Positions 6,507 through 10,465 of a DNA stretch of 10,465 nucleotides are shown here, one piece after another. Position 1 is the stretch's first letter, and every line of letters begins with the position of its first letter. The stretch is from an uncultured Lachnospiraceae bacterium (lineage in GTDB: Bacteria > Bacillota > Clostridia > Lachnospirales > Lachnospiraceae). The translations under genes and the position numbers were made by a program. The stretch covers positions 1 through 10,465 of the forward strand of contig CADCPJ010000065.1 in NCBI GenBank assembly GCA_902803245.1. The letters are read 5' to 3'. The notes under the pieces were generated by a model. That model saw only the letters and a program-made list of their open reading frames with translations, ran no database searches and had not been told where the DNA came from.

Positions 6507-8191
6507 AAACGACACAGAGATGGCTGCTGTCCGTTCCCGGGAAACATAAACTGAAAATCGCCATCCTTATTCTGGTGCAGTCCATGAACGGAGCATCCGG
6601 TGTCCTCTATGCCCTGATTCTGAAGAACATAGTGGATGCCGCCGTGGGAGGCGACGGTGCCGGATTCAAATGGCAGCTCATTGCAATCACTATTCTTGTG
6701 ATTATCCAGCAGCTGCTCCGGGCTGTGATCAGATGGCTGGAGGAGCTGTCAAGGGCATCTTTTGAAAACTGCTTCAAGGCCCGCCTCTTTGACAGCATTT
6801 TGACGCGCGATTACATAAAGACCAGCTCCGTCCACTCCGGCGAATGGATGAACAGGCTTACGAGCGATACCGTCGTCGTGGCAAACGGTTTTGTGGAAAT
6901 AGTCCCCGGAATCGCGGGGATGATCGTGAAGCTCGTCAGTGCGGTCGCCATGATCATCGCCTTGGAACCGCTCTTTGCAGCTGTCCTTCTTCCTTCTGGG
7001 ATCCTTCTCCTTGTCTTCGCGACACTCTTCCGCAGGATTTTAAAAAAGCTTCACAGGAATGTACAGGAAGCCGACGGGAGGCTCCGGATCTTTCTTCAGG
7101 AAAGGATTTCAAGCCTTCTGATGATCCGCTCCTTTGCCGTGGAAGAAAGGACAAAAAAGGATGCGGAAGTAAAAATGAATGAGCACAAGGCGGCCCGGAT
7201 GAACAAAACCCGCTTCTGGAATTTCTGCAATGTCGGATTCGGCACGGCTATGAGCGGAATGTACCTGCTCGGCGTGGGGTGGTGCGGGTATGGGATCCTT
7301 AAGGGAACGATCTCTTTCGGAACACTGACCGCGATCACTCAGCTCATTTCACAGATCCAGTTTCCCTTTGCAAACATCACAGGGTATTTCCCCAGATATT
7401 ACGCGATGCTCTCATCGGCGGAGCGGCTCATGGAGGCGGAAAGCTTTGAGGAGACGGCGGCGGAAGTGCCGGAGGCGGGAAGCGCGGATTTCGTTAAGAT
7501 AGGACTTGAAGATGTCGGTTTTCAGTATTATGCAGCTGCAGACAGAGTTGAAAATATTTCAAAGGAAGGCATGCCGCCCGCCGTGCGGAACCTGTCTTTT
7601 GAAATCATGAGAGGAGAGGTGACTGCGTTCACCGGACAGAGCGGCTGCGGGAAGTCAACGGCACTGAGGCTTCTCATGTGCGTCTATGAGCCGGACAGCG
7701 GGAGAAGATACTATATTGACGGCGCGGGAAACAGGAACCCTATGACCATCCGGCACAGAAAGCTGTTTTCCTATGTCCCGCAGGGAAATCAGCTTATGAG
7801 CGGAAGCATCCGGGAGATTGTCTCCTTTGCGGATCCGGAGGCAGGGCACGACGAATACCGCATCCAAAAAGCCATAAGGACTGCCTGCGCGGATGAATTC
7901 GTGAATGACCTGGAAAAGGGCGTCGATACTGTACTTGGAGAGCGCGGAACGGGCCTCTCGGAGGGACAGATGCAGCGGATCGCAATCGCGAGGGCCCTCT
8001 TTTCCGAAGCGCCTGTGCTGCTGCTCGACGAGTCTACCAGCGCGCTCGACTCCGATACGGAGATGAGGCTTCTCGAAAACTTAAGGAAACTCAAGGATAA
8101 GACGGTTATTATTGTAACACACCGGACTGCCGCGCTGTCGATTTGCGACAGGGTGCTGCATTTTACGGAGGACGGGGTGACCGAGGTATGA
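6503..8191 (+). CDS. ABC exporter, permease/ATPase fusion without peptidase domain
   Basis: A 562-residue half-transporter, probably working as a homodimer to export a peptide or related product. Six membrane helices lie in about residues 18-300, followed by an ATPase with GQSGCGKS (378-385), Q-loop Gln427, LSEGQMQR (485-492), VLLLDE (505-510) and His540. The signature has Glu in place of the usual first Gly (LSEGQ for LSGGQ), while all other motifs are canonical; this substitution is known in some exporters of RiPP clusters. ATG 6503 overlaps the stop of the peptidase gene (ATGA) and has GAAGAG (6491-6496) as ribosome binding site. The longer frame from ATG 6422 reads through the peptidase gene and is rejected as a start. 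Lacking a C39 domain, it probably moves an already trimmed substrate, which fits its place next to the S26-like peptidase. Confidence 0.92.
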   Translation: MKTTQRWLLSVPGKHKLKIAILILVQSMNGASGVLYALILKNIVDAAVGGDGAGFKWQLIAITILVIIQQLLRAVIRWLEELSRASFENCFKARLFDSILTRDYIKTSSVHSGEWMNRLTSDTVVVANGFVEIVPGIAGMIVKLVSAVAMIIALEPLFAAVLLPSGILLLVFATLFRRILKKLHRNVQEADGRLRIFLQERISSLLMIRSFAVEERTKKDAEVKMNEHKAARMNKTRFWNFCNVGFGTAMSGMYLLGVGWCGYGILKGTISFGTLTAITQLISQIQFPFANITGYFPRYYAMLSSAERLMEAESFEETAAEVPEAGSADFVKIGLEDVGFQYYAAADRVENISKEGMPPAVRNLSFEIMRGEVTAFTGQSGCGKSTALRLLMCVYEPDSGRRYYIDGAGNRNPMTIRHRKLFSYVPQGNQLMSGSIREIVSFADPEAGHDEYRIQKAIRTACADEFVNDLEKGVDTVLGERGTGLSEGQMQRIAIARALFSEAPVLLLDESTSALDSDTEMRLLENLRKLKDKTVIIVTHRTAALSICDRVLHFTEDGVTEV

Positions 8192-9282
8192 CGTACAAAC
8201 ACGTAAGCGACCTGATCTATCTGGTCAGATGCGCAGTAAATGAGGACATTCCAAGCCGGGAGAGGATCGGCCGGATGGATCTGTATGAGGTATATCAGGA
8301 GGCACGGAAGCACTCTCTGACAGCAATCGCCGCCTGCGCCCTGGAAATGGCGGACATACATGAAGAGGAGTTCATCCAGGCAAAAGGCAAGGCGATCCGA
8401 AAGAATATCCTTCTCGATGCGGACAGGGAAACGGCAGGCCGACAGATGGACAAAGCGGGCATATGGTATATGCCGCTGAAAGGAGCCGTCTTAAAGGACT
8501 TATATCCTTACGTCGGAATGCGGGAGATGGCGGACAATGATATCCTGTTTGACCCATCAAGAGCAGAAGATGTCAGGAGCATCATGGAGGAATCCGGATT
8601 TACTACGGAGTTATTTGAAAAAGGGCCCCATGATATCTACCATAAGAAGCCGGTGAGCAATTTTGAGATGCACAGAACCCTGTTTGCGGAAGGCTCGGAT
8701 TTTTATAAGTATTACAAGGACGTGAAAGACAGGCTCTTGCCGGCAGGCGGGTGCGGGTATGCATTTTCTCCGGAAGACTTCTATGTATATATGATCTGCC
8801 ACGAGTACAAGCACTATTCGGGAGGCGGAACCGGGCTGAGATCGCTTCTCGATACCTATGTGTATCTGAAGAAAAAGAGCCCGGACATGGATTATATCGG
8901 GAGAGAGGCGGAAAAGCTCGGAATCGCTGAGTTTGAGAGGGGGAACAGGTCCCTCGCCTGCCGTCTCTTTTCAGGAAGAGGACTTACAGAAAAAAACAAG
9001 GAGATGCTGCGGTTTATTCTGTCTTCCGGCACTTACGGCACTTTGTCCAATCAAGTGCGGAACGCGGTCAGGGCAAACGGCGGGAGCAAAATAAGGTATA
9101 TGCTGAGAAGGTTCTTCCCGCCGGTGCGGGAAAATGACAAAGAGTATAAGCAGTTTGCTGCGCAGTATCCATTTGCCTATCGGCACAAAGCGCTTATTCC
9201 GCTGCTGATCGTTTTCAGGGCGGGCAGAGGTCTCATAAGAGGTACCCTGATAAGGGAACTGAAAATTTTGTGGAAGGCATAG
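8188..9282 (+). CDS. NTP_transf_5-type nucleotidyltransferase family protein
   Basis: A 364-residue soluble protein. The key part is MPLKGAVLKDLYP (95-107) followed by MREMADNDILF (111-121), matching the LKG...LYP...R-M-D-D pattern of the uncharacterised nucleotidyltransferase family (PF14907), with Asp116 and Asp118 as the likely metal-binding pair. Later segments (HEYKHYSGGGTGLRSLLDTYVYL, here split as HEYKHYS and GLRSLLDTYVYL) also fit the family. Members are common in lasso peptide and other RiPP clusters and may transfer a nucleotide to a peptide or another small acceptor; the reaction here is unknown. ATG 8188 overlaps the exporter stop by four bases, with GGGGTGA (8174-8180) seven bases upstream; ATG 8143 inside the exporter gene is not needed. 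This is the last gene of the operon before a 233-bp gap. The canonical Gly before the first Asp is Ala here, probably tolerated. Confidence 0.85.
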   Translation: MTYKHVSDLIYLVRCAVNEDIPSRERIGRMDLYEVYQEARKHSLTAIAACALEMADIHEEEFIQAKGKAIRKNILLDADRETAGRQMDKAGIWYMPLKGAVLKDLYPYVGMREMADNDILFDPSRAEDVRSIMEESGFTTELFEKGPHDIYHKKPVSNFEMHRTLFAEGSDFYKYYKDVKDRLLPAGGCGYAFSPEDFYVYMICHEYKHYSGGGTGLRSLLDTYVYLKKKSPDMDYIGREAEKLGIAEFERGNRSLACRLFSGRGLTEKNKEMLRFILSSGTYGTLSNQVRNAVRANGGSKIRYMLRRFFPPVRENDKEYKQFAAQYPFAYRHKALIPLLIVFRAGRGLIRGTLIRELKILWKA

Positions 9283-9376
9283 CGGGCTGTTTTAAGGGGC
9301 GGAGACCGGATGCTCTCTCTTTTAAGGGACTTTCTCACCGTTTTGACAAAAAACTGTCTGTATATCGCATGATGGA

Positions 9377-9406
9377 TTGTGCTTTTTTCAGGTTTTGCAG
9401 TATAAT
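9377..9406 (+). promoter_or_regulatory. Promoter of the BMP-family gene
   Basis: A perfect TATAAT (9401-9406) is preceded, with an 18-bp spacer, by TTGTGC (9377-9382), which matches the -35 consensus only in its first three bases. Transcription would start near 9413 and give a leader of about 100 nt before the gene at 9516. A better -35-like TTGACA at 9343-9348 lacks a good -10 box at the right distance. A weak -35 with a perfect -10 suggests dependence on an activator or control by a repressor. Confidence 0.55.
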
Positions 9407-9414
9407 TGAACCTG
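9389..9414. promoter_or_regulatory. Inverted repeat centred on the -10 box, possible operator
   Basis: CAGGTT (9389-9394) and AACCTG (9409-9414) are perfect 6-bp arms whose centres are 20 bp apart, about two helical turns, and the dyad centre falls on the TATAAT box. A third related half-site, GGTTC at 9426-9430, can pair with GAACC at 9408-9412. This geometry suits a dimeric repressor that blocks the promoter. No regulator gene is in the window. Confidence 0.4.
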
Positions 9415-9461
9415 TCATAATCATTGGTTCTCCCACCAAAGAGACGGAAATACCTGAATTT

Positions 9462-9486
9462 GCCGGGATGACCTGACTTTTGCGGA
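9462..9486 (+). repeat. Dispersed intergenic repeat, diverged copy 3
   Basis: This stretch matches 139-162 in 21 of 25 aligned columns with one gap, but has lost the CTGC/GCAG hairpin. The preceding bases translate to IPEFAGMT, a phrase I recall as typical of translated REP-like intergenic repeats in bacteria. That supports a repeat and argues against a gene in this spacer. The rest of 9283-9515 shows only the promoter and operator described separately, with no convincing terminator for the operon. Confidence 0.4.
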
Positions 9487-9515
9487 AGAATACAACAGAT
9501 CAGAGGAGGAAAAGA

Positions 9516-10465
9516 ATGATGATGAAAAAGATGATGGCGGCAGGATTGGCTCTGGCCCTTTCGGTTAGTCCGGTCACCGCATCTGCCGTGAGTGCGGATG
9601 CGGAAGTGAGGAACGTGATTTATCTGGTCAACGGGAACCTTGGAGACAAATCCTTCTTCGACTCCGCAAAAGCCGGTCTGGACCAGCTGGCAGCAGACGG
9701 GCGCATTAAGCTGAAAACAGTTGAGATGGGCGGAACGGATGCGGACCAGCCCAAGTGGCTGTCCACGCTCTATGAAGTGGCAGATTCCGGCGAATACGAT
9801 CTGGTGGTCTGCGGCACCTATCAGATGATCGACTATCTGAAAGAGGTCGCCGGGAGCTATCCGGAGCAGAAATTCCTGTTTTTTGACGGAGTAATCGATG
9901 ACGAGGATAACAACAATGTAGCCAATATCGAGTACAAGCAGAATGACCTGGGATACATCATCGGGACTTTCGCTGCCATGATGACCACGGATACCAGCGT
10001 TGAGCGGATCAATCCGGACAAGGTCATCGGCTTTGTCGGTGGCTACGACAGCCCGGTGATCAATGACTTCATGTACGGCTATATCACCGGAGCCCAGGCA
10101 GTGGACCCGGAGATGAAGGTTGACGTGCGGTACACCTCGGATTATGTGGATACCGCGAAAGCGAAAGAGTACGGGAACTCCATGATCAACGATTCCAAGT
10201 GCGACATCATCTGGGGCGTAGCGGGAAATGCAGGAAACGGCGCGGCCGAGGCTGTTTTAGAGACAGACGGCGGATGGTTTATCGGCGTTGACTCCGACCA
10301 GGAGCTGACCTTCTCCGAAGACCTGGCGGCGATCACCCTGACCAGCGGCCTGAAGAACGTAGGCAATTCCCTGGTCTGGTTCTTTGACCAGTGGGACGCA
10401 GGCGAGGATCTGTTCGGACAGAATGTGAAGCTTGGCATCGCAGAAGGCGGCGTGGGCATCGTGAC
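9516..10465 (+). CDS. BMP/PnrA-like substrate-binding protein, 3' end beyond the window
   Basis: The first 316 codons of an extracellular binding protein for an ABC importer of the basic membrane protein (BMP/PnrA) family; members often bind purine nucleosides. Visible family motifs are GDKSFFDSAKAGL near residue 43, VGGYDSPVINDFMYGYITG near residue 174, the CDIIWGVAGNAGNGAAEAV stretch near residue 230 and WFIGVDSDQ near residue 253. ATG 9516 has a perfect AGGAGG (9504-9509) six bases upstream; ATG 9519 and 9522 follow in frame. The N-terminus is a signal peptide (MMMKKMMAAG, then a hydrophobic core) with a possible cleavage after ASA (residue 24) or ADA (residue 29). There is no cysteine in this region, so no lipobox, which is unusual for a Gram-positive binding protein. 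Its own promoter and a 233-bp gap separate it from the peptide operon. Importer ATPase and permease genes would be expected further downstream. The ligand is unknown. Confidence 0.9.
   Translation, partial: MMMKKMMAAGLALALSVSPVTASAVSADAEVRNVIYLVNGNLGDKSFFDSAKAGLDQLAADGRIKLKTVEMGGTDADQPKWLSTLYEVADSGEYDLVVCGTYQMIDYLKEVAGSYPEQKFLFFDGVIDDEDNNNVANIEYKQNDLGYIIGTFAAMMTTDTSVERINPDKVIGFVGGYDSPVINDFMYGYITGAQAVDPEMKVDVRYTSDYVDTAKAKEYGNSMINDSKCDIIWGVAGNAGNGAAEAVLETDGGWFIGVDSDQELTFSEDLAAITLTSGLKNVGNSLVWFFDQWDAGEDLFGQNVKLGIAEGGVGIV

Noticed and set aside
9301..9325. Terminator after the operon (GAGA/TCTC followed by TCTTTT)
   Set aside because: The stem is only four base pairs with an eight-base loop; too weak to call.
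9343..9373. Promoter using the perfect TTGACA at 9343-9348
   Set aside because: The only -10-like sequence at a workable distance is CATGAT with a 19-bp spacer, clearly poorer than TATAAT at 9401.
9270..9476. 68-residue frame after the nucleotidyltransferase gene
   Set aside because: It has no ribosome binding site, overlaps the end of the previous gene, runs through the promoter and ends in the repeat-like IPEFAGMT stretch.

Overview
The window looks like part of a chromosome or large accessory region of a Gram-positive anaerobe of the Clostridia, most likely Lachnospiraceae-like. The reasons are a moderately high GC content, strong AGGAGG-type ribosome binding sites, and a gene set (NHLM-type bacteriocin exporters, PqqD/HprK-like/S26 peptidase cassette, BMP-family binding protein) typical of that group. 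The genus is inferred from style, not from any marker gene. All genes are on the + strand.

Region by region: 1-250 is non-coding and unusually structured, with four ~25-bp direct repeats (1-80), a hairpin (81-114), a possible extended -10 promoter (123-131) and the first copy of a 38-bp dispersed repeat (142-179). A very short HlyD/NHLM-secretion-like gene follows (251-469). It keeps the N-terminal membrane anchor and a family-like C-terminal tail, but the periplasmic-adaptor middle is missing. A second copy of the dispersed repeat (541-578) precedes a peptidase C39-ABC exporter (598-2832) and a second NHLM-type ABC exporter (2847-5042). These two are the classical export pair of NHLM-type RiPP (ribosomal peptide) systems.

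Downstream is a tightly packed, mostly overlapping gene set: HPr-kinase-like protein (5106-5825), PqqD-like RiPP recognition protein (5828-6091), soluble S26/SipW-like peptidase with a Ser-His active site (6081-6506), a third ABC exporter with an LSEGQ signature (6503-8191), and an NTP_transf_5-type nucleotidyltransferase (8188-9282). The HprK-like/PqqD/nucleotidyltransferase combination recalls tailoring genes of lasso peptide clusters, yet no lasso cyclase, transglutaminase-like B2 protein, radical SAM enzyme, lanthionine synthetase or precursor peptide is visible here. A working model (inference) is that a precursor encoded outside the window is bound by the PqqD protein, modified by the kinase and/or nucleotidyltransferase, trimmed by the C39 and/or S26 peptidases and exported by the ABC proteins.

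After a 233-bp intergenic region with its own TATAAT promoter, a possible operator and a third diverged repeat copy, an unrelated gene begins: a BMP/PnrA-like substrate-binding protein (9516 to beyond the window end). It has a signal peptide but no lipobox cysteine.
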